Below, one piece after another: positions 33,431 through 41,488 of a stretch of DNA of 64,000 nucleotides. The notes beneath the pieces were generated by a model. That model had not been told where the DNA came from, made no database searches, and was given only the letters and a program-made list of their open reading frames with translations. The DNA lies in the NCBI GenBank assembly GCA_041651995.1, contig JBAZID010000001.1, positions 682,001-746,000 of the forward strand, given 5' to 3'. Position 1 is the first letter of the stretch. Every line of letters begins with the position of its first letter. The stretch is from Sulfuricella sp. GTDB taxonomy: Bacteria; Pseudomonadota; Gammaproteobacteria; Burkholderiales; Sulfuricellaceae. Position numbers and translations under genes: made by a program.

Positions 33431-34072
33431 TTATTTCACGCCATATTGATTGCGGTATGCAGCCACCGCGCCCTGATGCTGCGCCATCTCGGGATGGTGT
33501 TGCAAATAGCCGGTCAGGCTGTCGAGATCGGCAATACTGATAACGGGTATGTCATAGCTTTGGCTGACTTCCTGCACCGCGGAAAGTGTTCCCGTGCCGC
33601 GCTCCATGCGATCCAGCGCGATGGCCACGCCGCAGGGACGGGCGCCGTGAGCGCGGATCAGGTCCACCGACTCGCGCACCGAGATGCCGGCGGAAATCAC
33701 ATCATCGACGATCAGCACGCGGCCCTGCAAGGGGGCGCCGATCAGCGTGCCGCCCTCGCCGTGGTCCTTGGCTTCCTTGCGGTTGAAGCAGTAGGGCACG
33801 TTGCGCCCCTGTCCGGCCAGGGCGATGGCCACTGCCGCCGCCAGGGGAATGCCCTTGTAGGCCGGGCCGAACAGCATGTCGAAATCCAGCCCGGCAGCGA
33901 GAATCGCTTTGGCGTAAAATTGCCCGAGTTTCTGCAGGGCCACGCCATCGTTGAACAGCCCGGCATTGAAGAAATAGGGGGAAAGCCGCCCTGCCTTGGT
34001 CTTGAATTCGCCGAAGCACAGCACCTTGCGCTGAATGGCGAAGTCGATGAAATCCTGTCTGAAATCGGTCAT
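33431..34072 (-). CDS. pyrE: Orotate phosphoribosyltransferase
   Basis: Makes orotidine monophosphate from orotate and PRPP. 213 residues. FGEFKTKAGRLSPYFFNAG at the start is the family signature, GPAYKGIPLAA binds substrate, FNRKEAKDHGEGG is the flexible catalytic loop, and VLIVDDVISAGISVRES is the PRPP motif. It is divergent from xth, with 26 bp between start codons. Confidence 0.97.
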   Translation of the reverse strand: MTDFRQDFIDFAIQRKVLCFGEFKTKAGRLSPYFFNAGLFNDGVALQKLGQFYAKAILAAGLDFDMLFGPAYKGIPLAAAVAIALAGQGRNVPYCFNRKEAKDHGEGGTLIGAPLQGRVLIVDDVISAGISVRESVDLIRAHGARPCGVAIALDRMERGTGTLSAVQEVSQSYDIPVISIADLDSLTGYLQHHPEMAQHQGAVAAYRNQYGVK

Positions 34073-34098
34073 GGCTTAATCAAAGTAAAGGGTTAATC

Positions 34099-34878
34099 TT
34101 GCGCATTATATCTGCAAATCTTAATGGCATTCGCTCCGCCAGCAGCAAGGGGTTTTTCGACTGGATGGCAAAGCAGGACGCGGATGTGGTCTGCGTCCAG
34201 GAACTCAAGGCCCAGGCCGCCGACATGAAGCCGGAAATGCTGAATCCCGAGGGCTTCAACGGCTGTTTCCACTATGCCGAAAAGAAGGGCTACAGCGGCG
34301 TCGGCATCTATTCGAGAAGCAGGCCGGACAGGGTAATCGAAGGCCTCGGCATCGCCGGCATCGACGCCGAGGGGCGCTACCTGCAGGCGGATTTCGGCAA
34401 TCTGTCGGTGATCTCGCTCTACCTCCCCTCCGGCTCCAGCTCCGAGGAACGCCAGCAGGTGAAATTCTATTTTCTCGACAGCTTCCTGCCGCATTTGCGC
34501 GAGCTCAAGGCGAGCGGGCGCGGGATCATTCTGTGCGGCGACTGGAACATCGCGCACCAGGAAATCGACCTCAAGAACTGGAAAGGCAACCAGAAAAACA
34601 GCGGTTTCCTGCCCGAGGAACGGGCCTGGCTCACTCACGTATTCGATCAGGTGGGCTGGGTGGACGTGTACCGCCGCCTGCACCCCGAGGCCACCGGGGA
34701 AGCCTACACCTGGTGGTCGAATCGCGGCCAGGCCTGGGCCAAGAACGTGGGCTGGCGCATCGACTACCAGATCGCCACGCCGGGCGTGGCTGAAAAGGCA
34801 ACGCGGGCGGCGGTCTACAAGGAGCAGCGTTTTTCCGACCACGCGCCGCTGGTGATTGATTACGACGGGACGCTGTGA
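34099..34878 (+). CDS. xth: Exodeoxyribonuclease III (AP endonuclease)
   Basis: 259-residue DNA repair nuclease of the exonuclease/endonuclease/phosphatase fold. Metal and active-site residues are in ISANLNGIRSA (Asn), VVCVQELKAQ (Glu), CGDWNIAHQEIDLKN (Asp, Asn) and the terminal FSDHAPLVIDY (Asp-His). The start reads TTG; the family start MRIISANLNG matches it exactly. Its 3' end overlaps the convergent permease gene by 19 bp. Confidence 0.95.
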   Translation: MRIISANLNGIRSASSKGFFDWMAKQDADVVCVQELKAQAADMKPEMLNPEGFNGCFHYAEKKGYSGVGIYSRSRPDRVIEGLGIAGIDAEGRYLQADFGNLSVISLYLPSGSSSEERQQVKFYFLDSFLPHLRELKASGRGIILCGDWNIAHQEIDLKNWKGNQKNSGFLPEERAWLTHVFDQVGWVDVYRRLHPEATGEAYTWWSNRGQAWAKNVGWRIDYQIATPGVAEKATRAAVYKEQRFSDHAPLVIDYDGTL

Positions 34879-36098
34879 CCTTCCTCATTCCACGGCGCGA
34901 CTTTTACCAGTAACAGCATCCCCGGCAGTGCCAGCAACGTGCAGAGCAGAAAAAAACTGGCCCAGCCGAGTTGCTCCACCAGATAGCCGGTCGCCGAATT
35001 GAACACCGTGCGCGGGACGGCTGCCAGGCTGGTAAACAGGGCGAACTGGGTGGCGGTGTAGAGCGGGTGGGTGGCGCGCGCGATGAAGGCGACGAAGGCC
35101 GTCGTGCCCAGTCCCACGCCCAGTGCCTCGAAGCCGATCACGCCCGCCAGCAATACCAGATCGTGGCCATTCCGCGCCAGCAGGGCGAAACCCAGGATGG
35201 ACACCGCCTGCACCACGCCGAACAGCCACAGCGCGCGGTTGATGCCGAGTTTGATCATCCATATCCCGCCCAGCAGGCCGCCGATGATGGCGGGCCACAA
35301 CCCGGCATGCTTGGCGACCAGGCCGATTTCCGTCTTGCTGAAGCCCATGTCGAGGTAAAACGGCGTCGCCAGCGCGGTGGCCATGCTGTCACCGAGCTTG
35401 TAGAAGAAAATAAATGCGAGGATCAGCAGCGCCTGCCGCCAGCCCGAGCGGGTGATGAATTCGTGGAATGGCTCCACCACCGCTTCCCTCAACGTGCGTG
35501 GCGCGCCCTTGATGCGTTCGGGTTCGCTTACCAGCAAGGTCATGGCGATACCGGGCAGCATGAACAGGGCGGTGATCAGGAATACGCTGTTCCACGGCAG
35601 GTGGTCGGCCAGAATCAGCGACAGGGAGCCGGGGATCAGGCTGGCGATGCGGTAGGCATTGACGTGGATGGCGTTGCCCAGGCCCAGTTCGGCGTCGAGC
35701 AGAATTTCGCGCCGGTAGGCATCCAGCACCACGTCCTGCGAGGCGGAGAAAAACGCCACGGCAGCAGCCAGATAAGCGATAGCCCAGATATCGAGCGTGG
35801 GATTGAACCAGCCGAATGCCGGCAGCGAAAAGAGCAGCGCCGCCTGAGTCAGCAGGATCCAGCCGCGCCGCCGCCCCAGCACCGGCCAGGCGAAACGGTC
35901 CATGAGCGGCGACCAGATGAATTTCCAGGTGAAAGGCAGCTGGATCAGGGCAAACAGGCCGATGGCCTTGAGATCGACGCCTTCTGAACGCAGCCAGGCG
36001 GGCAGCAGGCTGATCAGGATATACAGCGGCAGGCCGGAGCTGAAGCCGGTGAAAATGCAGATCAGCATGCGGCGGTTGAGTATGGCTTCGCGAAACAT
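34860..36098 (-). CDS. AmpG-like MFS permease (muropeptide transporter family)
   Basis: 412-residue major facilitator with about 12 hydrophobic segments. The AmpG family is suggested by the start (NRRMLICIFTGFSSGLPLYI), LIQLPFTWKFIWSPLMDRF, GRRRGWILLTQ, SASQDVVLDAYRREIL and FIFFYKLGDSMATALATPFYL. AmpG imports anhydro-muropeptides for wall recycling; the substrate here is inferred only from family. It is the last gene of the 3.4-kb block between the two family B elements. Confidence 0.9.
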   Translation of the reverse strand: MFREAILNRRMLICIFTGFSSGLPLYILISLLPAWLRSEGVDLKAIGLFALIQLPFTWKFIWSPLMDRFAWPVLGRRRGWILLTQAALLFSLPAFGWFNPTLDIWAIAYLAAAVAFFSASQDVVLDAYRREILLDAELGLGNAIHVNAYRIASLIPGSLSLILADHLPWNSVFLITALFMLPGIAMTLLVSEPERIKGAPRTLREAVVEPFHEFITRSGWRQALLILAFIFFYKLGDSMATALATPFYLDMGFSKTEIGLVAKHAGLWPAIIGGLLGGIWMIKLGINRALWLFGVVQAVSILGFALLARNGHDLVLLAGVIGFEALGVGLGTTAFVAFIARATHPLYTATQFALFTSLAAVPRTVFNSATGYLVEQLGWASFFLLCTLLALPGMLLLVKVAPWNEEGHSVPS

Positions 36099-36122
36099 TT
36101 TTTCCTAAAAACCTCAGTTCGA

Positions 36123-36254
36123 TAACCACGGAGGGCACGGAGAACACGGAGAAAGGCAGTTTGCGGTCATTTATGGGCCTCACCCGACGGGCGAATGCCA
36201 AACATCATGCAATCTATGGTTTTTGCTCCGTGTTCTCCGTGAACTCCGTGGTTA
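36123..36254. repeat. Family B repeat, copy 3 (right partner of a long inverted pair)
   Basis: A 132-bp element with the same TAACCACGGAG/CTCCGTGGTTA tips and interior as 32531-32704 but in opposite orientation and lacking about 40 bp. The homology extends leftward over AACCTCAGTTCGA (36110-36122) and rightward over ACGGCTTTT. It sits 25 bp upstream of the permease start, so it probably lies within that gene's promoter region. Confidence 0.9.
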
Positions 36255-36311
36255 ACGGCTTTTCAGCCTGGCAAGTTCGCCACCTTACCGGAAACAGGGC
36301 GCTGTGTCACA

Positions 36312-36989
36312 ATGCCCGCCATGTCGGAACAAAGCCTTTTTGCGCTATTTCTCGTCGGCTTGCTGGGCGGCACGCATTGCGTCGGCATGTGCGGCGGCAT
36401 CGTCGCCGCCATTTCCATGCAGCTGCCGGGACAGGGCACGCGCTTCAGTTACCATTTCGCCTACAACGCCGGACGCATCCTCAGCTATGCCGTTGCGGGC
36501 GGCTTGGCCGGTGCAGTGGGGGCGAGCACCTTGCTGCTGGAAGGAATGTGGCCGGTGCAGCAGGTCTTGTATGGGTTGGCGAACCTCATGCTGGTTGCGC
36601 TGGGGCTCTATCTGGCGGGGCTGTGGCAGGCGGTGACGCAGATCGAGCGCCTTGGCGGGCTGTTGTGGCGGCGCATCCAGCCCTTGTCGAAATCCCTGCT
36701 GCCGGTGCGCAACCCGGCGCAGGCTTTCCTGCTCGGGACGCTGTGGGGCTGGCTGCCGTGCGGCCTGGTCTACAGCGTGCTGATCACTGCGCTGGCGAGC
36801 GGAAATGCCATTTCAGGCGCGGCCAGCATGCTGGCTTTCGGCCTCGGCACCCTGCCCAACCTGATTGCCATGGGCCTGTTCGCCCAGCAGTTGCAGACCC
36901 TGACGAAGAACATCTGGGTGCGCCGGGCGGCGGGTTTGCTGGTGGCGGGGTATGGGGCGTGGGGACTGATGCGCCTGGCGCTGGCTTAG
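36312..36989 (+). CDS. Sulfite exporter TauE/SafE-like (DsbD_2) membrane protein
   Basis: 225-residue membrane protein (216-222 if a later ATG is used) with six hydrophobic segments. GGTHCVGMCGGIVAAISMQ near the start and WGWLPCGLVYSVLITAL later hold the paired Gly-Cys motifs of the DsbD_2 group, often seen beside cytochrome oxidase or copper genes. No such neighbour is present here. A role in metal or thiol-electron transfer across the inner membrane is possible but unproven. Confidence 0.85.
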   Translation: MPAMSEQSLFALFLVGLLGGTHCVGMCGGIVAAISMQLPGQGTRFSYHFAYNAGRILSYAVAGGLAGAVGASTLLLEGMWPVQQVLYGLANLMLVALGLYLAGLWQAVTQIERLGGLLWRRIQPLSKSLLPVRNPAQAFLLGTLWGWLPCGLVYSVLITALASGNAISGAASMLAFGLGTLPNLIAMGLFAQQLQTLTKNIWVRRAAGLLVAGYGAWGLMRLALA

Positions 36990-36994
36990 GGTTC

Positions 36995-37074
36995 GTCATT
37001 GCGAGCGTAGCGAAGCAATCTTGTTTCACCTTCGGGCCAACAAAAACAGATTGCTTCGCTACGCTCGCAATGAC
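36995..37074. repeat. Family E repeat, copy 1: perfect 26-bp inverted arms
   Basis: Left arm 36995-37020 and right arm 37049-37074 are exact reverse complements (core GCGAGCGTAGCGAAGCAATC). The loop of 28 bp is unrelated (CTTCGGGCCAACAAAAACA). It lies in the convergent gap between the TauE-like gene and metW, two bases from the metW stop, and could act as a bidirectional hairpin terminator. Copy 2 is at 54044-54232. Confidence 0.92.
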
Positions 37075-37076
37075 AG

Positions 37077-37676
37077 TTAGCCGCGCTCGATCCGGTAAGC
37101 CGCCACGCTGCCACGGATATTCGGCAGAAAACCGATTTCCCTCTCCCCTTCCATCACGACCCGTTCCAGAATACGAATGCCGCGCTGGGCGCAGAAGGCC
37201 TCGAAATCCTTGACGGTGCAGAGGTGGATGTTGGGCGTGTCGAACCACTGGTAGGGAAGATTGGGCGAAACCGGCATGTGGCCTTGCAGCACTTGCATGC
37301 GGTGGCGCCAGTAGCCGAAGTTGGGGAAGGCAACGATGGCCTGCTTGCCGACGCGCAGCATTTCCGCAATGACCTGTTCGATGTGACGCATGGCCTGCAG
37401 GGTTTGCGACAGGATCACGAAATCAAAAGAATCCGCTTCGAAGCCGGATAGTCCCGCGTCAAGGTCGTTCTGGATGACGTTAAGGCCTTTTTTCACGCAG
37501 GCGAGGATGTTGGCATCCGCGATTTCCACGCCGTAGCCGCGCGCCTGGCGGCTGTCCGTGAGATATTTCAGCAGGGTGCCGTCGCCACAACCCAGGTCGA
37601 GCACGCGCGAGCCGGGCGCTACCCAGGCCGCGATGGTTTCGAAATCATGACGTACCGTGGTGTTGGTCATGTTCAT
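37077..37676 (-). CDS. metW: Methionine biosynthesis protein MetW
   Basis: 199-residue methyltransferase-fold protein that works with MetX in homoserine acetylation. SAM-type motif VLDLGCGDGTLLKYL near residue 26, GVEIADANILAC, FDFVILSQTLQAM and FPNFGYWRHR. ATG 37676 overlaps the metX stop as ATGA, so translation is coupled. The metXW pair is conserved in betaproteobacteria. Confidence 0.94.
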   Translation of the reverse strand: MNMTNTTVRHDFETIAAWVAPGSRVLDLGCGDGTLLKYLTDSRQARGYGVEIADANILACVKKGLNVIQNDLDAGLSGFEADSFDFVILSQTLQAMRHIEQVIAEMLRVGKQAIVAFPNFGYWRHRMQVLQGHMPVSPNLPYQWFDTPNIHLCTVKDFEAFCAQRGIRILERVVMEGEREIGFLPNIRGSVAAYRIERG

Positions 37677-38797
37677 GCCTCCTCCACTATTCGTTCCATG
37701 TAGGCCCGCACCAGATTATGGTATTGCGGGTCTTCCATGAGGAAGGCATCGTGGCCGTGGGCGGCGGTGATTTCCGCGTAGCTCACGTCCAGATTGTTGT
37801 CCAGCAGGGCCTTGACGATCTCGCGCGAGCGCGACGGGCTGAAGCGCCAGTCGGTGGAGAAGGAAATCACCAGGAATTTCGCACGCGCAGCCTGCATGGT
37901 TTCGCTCAGGGAACCGTGCTGATGATGGTGGGTGGGGTCGAAGTAATCCAGCGCCTTGGTCATCAGCAGGTAGGTGTTGGCGTCGAAGCTGTCGGCGAAT
38001 TTGTCGCCCTGGTAGCGCAGGTAGGACTCGATCTCGAATTCGACCTCATAGCCGAAGTTGTAGGCGCCGGTGCGCAATATGCGGCCGAATTTTTCACCCA
38101 TCGCATCGTCCGACAGGTAGGTGATGTGGCCCAGCATGCGGGCGATGCGCAAGCCACGGCGCGGTACTACGCCGTGGGCGTAGAAATCGCCGCCGTGAAA
38201 ATCCGGATCGGTCAGGATGGCCTGTCTGGCCACGTCGTTGAAAGCGATATTCTGCGCCGTGAGCCGCGGTGCGGCAGCAATCACCAGGGCGTGGCGCAGG
38301 CGGTCGGGGTGGTTGATGCTCCATTGCAGCACCTGCATGCCGCCCAGGCTACCGCCGACGATGGCGGCGAACTGGTGGATGCCGAGCCGGTCGGCCAGTC
38401 TGGCCTGGGTCTCCACCCAGTCCTCGACCGTCACCACCGGGAAACTGGCGCCGAAGGGCTTGCCGGTCTGGGGGTTGATGCTGGATGGCCCGGTGGAGCC
38501 GTGGCAGCCGCCCAGATTGTTCAGTCCGATGACGAAAAAGCGCCCGGTATCGATCGGTTTGCCGGGCCCGATCATGTTGTCCCACCAGCCGGGGCGCTTG
38601 TCGTGTTCGGAGTGGACGCCCGCCACGTGATGGTTGCCGGAAAGGGCATGACAGACCAGGATGGCGTTGGACTTGCCGGCATTGAGCGTGCCGTAGGTCT
38701 CATACACCAGCTCGTAGGACGGCAGGGTGGCGCCGCTTTTGAGCGTCAGCGGCGACTCGAAACGTGCGGTTTGTGGCGTGACGATGAGTTTGGACAT
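37673..38797 (-). CDS. metX: Homoserine O-acetyltransferase (or O-succinyltransferase) MetX
   Basis: Alpha/beta-hydrolase acyltransferase of methionine synthesis, about 374 residues from the ATG near 38797. LVCHALSGNHHVAG, the nucleophile elbow IVGGSLGGMQVLQW (Ser), SFSTDWRFSPSRSREIV with the Asp, and AAHGHDAFLME with the His. Enzymes of this family with metW may prefer succinyl- over acetyl-CoA; the sequence does not settle this. A 16-residue upstream extension (from 38845) starts beside repeat D3 and is rejected. Confidence 0.94.
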   Translation of the reverse strand: MSKLIVTPQTARFESPLTLKSGATLPSYELVYETYGTLNAGKSNAILVCHALSGNHHVAGVHSEHDKRPGWWDNMIGPGKPIDTGRFFVIGLNNLGGCHGSTGPSSINPQTGKPFGASFPVVTVEDWVETQARLADRLGIHQFAAIVGGSLGGMQVLQWSINHPDRLRHALVIAAAPRLTAQNIAFNDVARQAILTDPDFHGGDFYAHGVVPRRGLRIARMLGHITYLSDDAMGEKFGRILRTGAYNFGYEVEFEIESYLRYQGDKFADSFDANTYLLMTKALDYFDPTHHHQHGSLSETMQAARAKFLVISFSTDWRFSPSRSREIVKALLDNNLDVSYAEITAAHGHDAFLMEDPQYHNLVRAYMERIVEEA

Positions 38798-38843
38798 ATC
38801 CGGGCGATTATCGTGAATTTTTGCGGGAGCTGCAAATTTAGCC

Positions 38844-38907
38844 ATCAGCGGTCAGCTATCAGCTGAACCGGTTTGGCTGATAGCTGAAGGCTGACAGCTG
38901 ATAGCTA
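38844..38907. repeat. Family D repeat, copy 3
   Basis: Left arm TCAGCGG, TCAGCTA, TCAGCTG; loop AACCGGTTTGG; right arm CTGATAG, CTGAAGG, CTGACAG, CTGATAG. It lies between ptsI and metX on the minus strand, ending three bases from the ptsI stop. It may be a processing or attenuation point separating PTS and methionine genes. Confidence 0.83.
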
Positions 38908-38909
38908 TT

Positions 38910-40637
38910 TCACGCATTCAAGCGCGCCAGATACGCGTGCATTCTTTCCGGTTCTTCGGTTTTGAGCATGCGATTCACTTGTGAGGACAGCTCAGGCACA
39001 TTGGTGCGCAGAATCTGCTGTTTCACTCTGAGCAAATGTGCCGGATGCATGGAGAACTGGCGCAGGCCGAGGCCCAGCAGCAGGCGGCTCATCCTGACAT
39101 CGCCCGCCATCTCGCCGCACACCGAAACCGGGATGCCGGCCTTGTCGGCGCACTTGATGGTATAAGACACCAGTTGCAGCACTGCGGGATGAAGCGGGTC
39201 GTATAGATGCGCCACGCTGTCGTCGGTACGGTCGATGGCCAGGGTGTACTGGATCAGGTCGTTGGTGCCGATGGAGAGAAAATCCAGGTGCTTGGCAAAA
39301 ACGTGGGCCGCCAGCGCCGCGGCGGGAATTTCGATCATGCCGCCGACGGGGAGGTTGTCGTCGAAGGGAATATTCTCCTCCATCAGGCTCTGTTTGGCAT
39401 GGGCAATCAGATGAAAGGTCTGGTTAAGCTCGGCCAGAGACGACAGCATGGGGATCAGCATCTTGATTCTGCCGTAATGCGAGGCGCGCAGAATGGCACG
39501 CAACTGGGTGTGGAACAGTTGCGGTTCGGCCAGGCACAGGCGAATTGCGCGCAACCCCAGCGCCGGGTTGGCGCTGACGTTTTCTGCGCCGAATAATTTT
39601 TTGTCCGCGCCCAGATCGAGGGTGCGGATGGTAACCGGCAGGCCATGCATTTCTTCCGCCACGCGACGGTAGGCCAGGAACTGCTCTTCTTCATCCGGCA
39701 GGCCGCGCCGGTTGAGAAACAGGAATTCGCTGCGGAACAGGCCGATTCCCGTTGCGCCATTGGCTTTCACGTCGCCGATGTCGTCCGGCAACTCGATGTT
39801 GGCGTGGAGTTCCACTTCCGTGCCATCCAGGGTCGTGGCGCGGGTCGATTTGAGGCGTTTGAGTTTCTGTTTTTCCAGTTCCCACTGGCTCTGGCGCAGC
39901 TTGTATTCGGCCAGTACGGTCTTGTCCGGGTTGACGATAACGATACCCTGGCTGCCGTCGACAATGATCAGTTCGCGCTCGCGAATCAGGCTGCGTGCAT
40001 GGTGCAGAGCCACGATGGACGGGATATTGAGGCTGCGGGCGAGAATCGCGGTGTGGGAAGTGGTGCCGCCAACATCGGTGACAAAGGCGGCGAACTGGTG
40101 CTGCTTGAACAGCATCATGTCGGAAGGGGAAAGGTCGTGCGCCACCAGAATGCCGGTCTGATCGGTACTGGCGAGGCCCGGGGTATGCAGGGTGGCGTGG
40201 CCGAGCAGGGATTTCAGCACCCTTTCCACTACCTGCACCACATCCGCCTTGCGCTCCCGCAGGTAGTCGTCCTCGATCTGATCGAACTGCGCCAGCAAGG
40301 TGTCCATCTGCTGCTTCAGCGCCCATTCGGCGTTGACGCGCTGTGTTTCGATGCTTTCCTTGGGGGCGGTCGAGAGTGTCGGGTCGCTCAGGATCAGGAT
40401 GTGCAGATCGAGAAACGCATCGAATTCCGCTGGCGCATTGGCTGGAATGTCATTGCGCAGCTCCTTCAGTTCCTGCAGCGTGCTCTGGATCGCCGCATCA
40501 AAACGCGCGACTTCTTCGGGGATCTGTGCCTTGAGAATGCCATACTGAGGGACGTCCAGGCCGACATGCGAAACAAGATGGGCATGACCAATGGCGATGC
40601 CACCTGAAACGGCGACGCCATGCATGGTAAAACTCAT
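38910..40637 (-). CDS. ptsI: PTS enzyme I (phosphoenolpyruvate-protein phosphotransferase)
   Basis: 575 residues from ATG 40637 (GGGGGG ribosome-like tract upstream). Transfers phosphate from PEP to HPr. The phosphorylated His is in VGGTTSHTAILARSLNIPS near residue 190; the PEP-binding domain has GIGLFRSEFLFLNR, TIRTLDLGADK and the C-terminal Cys in VCGEMAGD. An upstream extension to 40694 is only repeat D4 read in frame. With HPr and a mannose-type EIIA but no EIIB/EIIC, this is the regulatory-type PTS of betaproteobacteria. Confidence 0.95.
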   Translation of the reverse strand: MSFTMHGVAVSGGIAIGHAHLVSHVGLDVPQYGILKAQIPEEVARFDAAIQSTLQELKELRNDIPANAPAEFDAFLDLHILILSDPTLSTAPKESIETQRVNAEWALKQQMDTLLAQFDQIEDDYLRERKADVVQVVERVLKSLLGHATLHTPGLASTDQTGILVAHDLSPSDMMLFKQHQFAAFVTDVGGTTSHTAILARSLNIPSIVALHHARSLIRERELIIVDGSQGIVIVNPDKTVLAEYKLRQSQWELEKQKLKRLKSTRATTLDGTEVELHANIELPDDIGDVKANGATGIGLFRSEFLFLNRRGLPDEEEQFLAYRRVAEEMHGLPVTIRTLDLGADKKLFGAENVSANPALGLRAIRLCLAEPQLFHTQLRAILRASHYGRIKMLIPMLSSLAELNQTFHLIAHAKQSLMEENIPFDDNLPVGGMIEIPAAALAAHVFAKHLDFLSIGTNDLIQYTLAIDRTDDSVAHLYDPLHPAVLQLVSYTIKCADKAGIPVSVCGEMAGDVRMSRLLLGLGLRQFSMHPAHLLRVKQQILRTNVPELSSQVNRMLKTEEPERMHAYLARLNA

Positions 40638-40649
40638 CAAGCCCCCCAC

Positions 40650-40693
40650 CGACAGCTGATAGCTGACAGCTGATAGCTGACCGCTCACTGTCA
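40650..40693. repeat. Family D repeat, copy 4 (one-armed) between ptsH and ptsI
   Basis: A run of heptamers (ACAGCTG, ATAGCTG, ACAGCTG, ATAGCTG, ACCGCTC) without a second arm. On the minus strand it begins with the ptsH stop TGA and ends about 12 bp before the ptsI start. It is open in the ptsI frame and has misled gene starts there. Confidence 0.75.
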
Positions 40694-40960
40694 TTCGCCT
40701 TCTCCGAATTTGTCGTTGATCAGGTGGATCAGCGCCTGCATCGCCTGCTCCTCATCCTCGCCCTCGATTTCAATGCCGATGGTCGTGCCCTTGGCCGCAG
40801 CCAGCATCATCACGCCCATGATGCTTTTGGCGTTGATGCGCTTGCCGTTGCGGCTGAGCCAGACCTGGCTCTTGTGCTGGCTGGCTGTCTGGGTAATCTT
40901 GGCCGAGGCGCGCGCATGCAGCCCCAGCTTGTTGCTGATTTCGATGTCACGTTGCAACAT
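40691..40960 (-). CDS. ptsH: Phosphocarrier protein HPr
   Basis: 89 residues. Active His15 in KLGLHARASAK and the regulatory Ser46 in NAKSIMGVMMLAAAKG are both present, so control by an HPr kinase is possible (none in this window). It overlaps the EIIA gene by 14 bp. Phosphate flows from EI (ptsI) through HPr to EIIA. Confidence 0.95.
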   Translation of the reverse strand: MLQRDIEISNKLGLHARASAKITQTASQHKSQVWLSRNGKRINAKSIMGVMMLAAAKGTTIGIEIEGEDEEQAMQALIHLINDKFGEGE

Positions 40961-41354
40961 GGCAGGCGTCCATGGTGGTGTGGATGATGCCGTCGTGACC
41001 GCCGGAAAGCGCTTTTTCCACCACGGTGGCAAGCGGTTCGTCACGATAGGTGAGCGCCCGTACCAGCATCGGCAGGTTGACCCCCGCAATACCTTCCACC
41101 CGGCCCGCTTCCAGCAGGCGGCAGGTGATGTTGGTAGGGGTGGCACCGTAGATGTCGGACAGGATCAGCACGCCATCACCCTGATCGAGCTGGTGCAGCA
41201 TTTCCATGGCCTGGGGCAGTATTGCCACCGGGTCATCGTGGATGGTGACACCGAGTTGCTGCAAGTGCAGCGGCCGGCTGCCCATGACATGGCTGGCGCA
41301 GTGAATCAGACTTTCGCCCAGGGCGCCGTGGGCAACAATAAGAATACCAATCAT
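40947..41354 (-). CDS. PTS EIIA component, mannose/fructose (ManX) family
   Basis: 135 residues. Active His9 in ILIVAHGALGESL, then LSDIYGATPTNI and GVNLPMLVRAL, as in ManX-type EIIA. Without EIIB/EIIC partners it is likely a signalling acceptor, not part of a sugar transporter. It lies 3' of gshB-apbE and overlaps ptsH, as in many betaproteobacteria. Confidence 0.92.
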   Translation of the reverse strand: MIGILIVAHGALGESLIHCASHVMGSRPLHLQQLGVTIHDDPVAILPQAMEMLHQLDQGDGVLILSDIYGATPTNITCRLLEAGRVEGIAGVNLPMLVRALTYRDEPLATVVEKALSGGHDGIIHTTMDACHVAT

Positions 41355-41437
41355 CGAAATTCCTTGGCTTGCGCCATCACTTCGGAAAAAAGCGGCATTT
41401 TACTCCGTTAAAACAGAAGTCGCATAGCGACACTCTG

Positions 41438-41474
41438 CCCCCCTCTCCCGCCGGGAGAGGGCAGGGGTGAGGGA
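41438..41474. repeat. GGGAGAGGGCAGGGGTGAGGG-type palindrome (single copy)
   Basis: CCCTCTCCC/GGGAGAGGG hairpin with loop GCC, followed by GCAGGGGTGAGGG. It lies 15 bp beyond the apbE stop, on the minus-strand route to the EIIA gene. Strings of this kind are frequent in environmental proteobacterial genomes; only one copy is in this window. Confidence 0.6.
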
Positions 41475-41488
41475 GGCGGCAATGGCCG

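Noticed and set aside
40638..40694. N-terminal extension of PTS enzyme I
   Set aside because: Its residues are repeat D4 read in frame; the family begins at MSFTMHG or MHGVAV.
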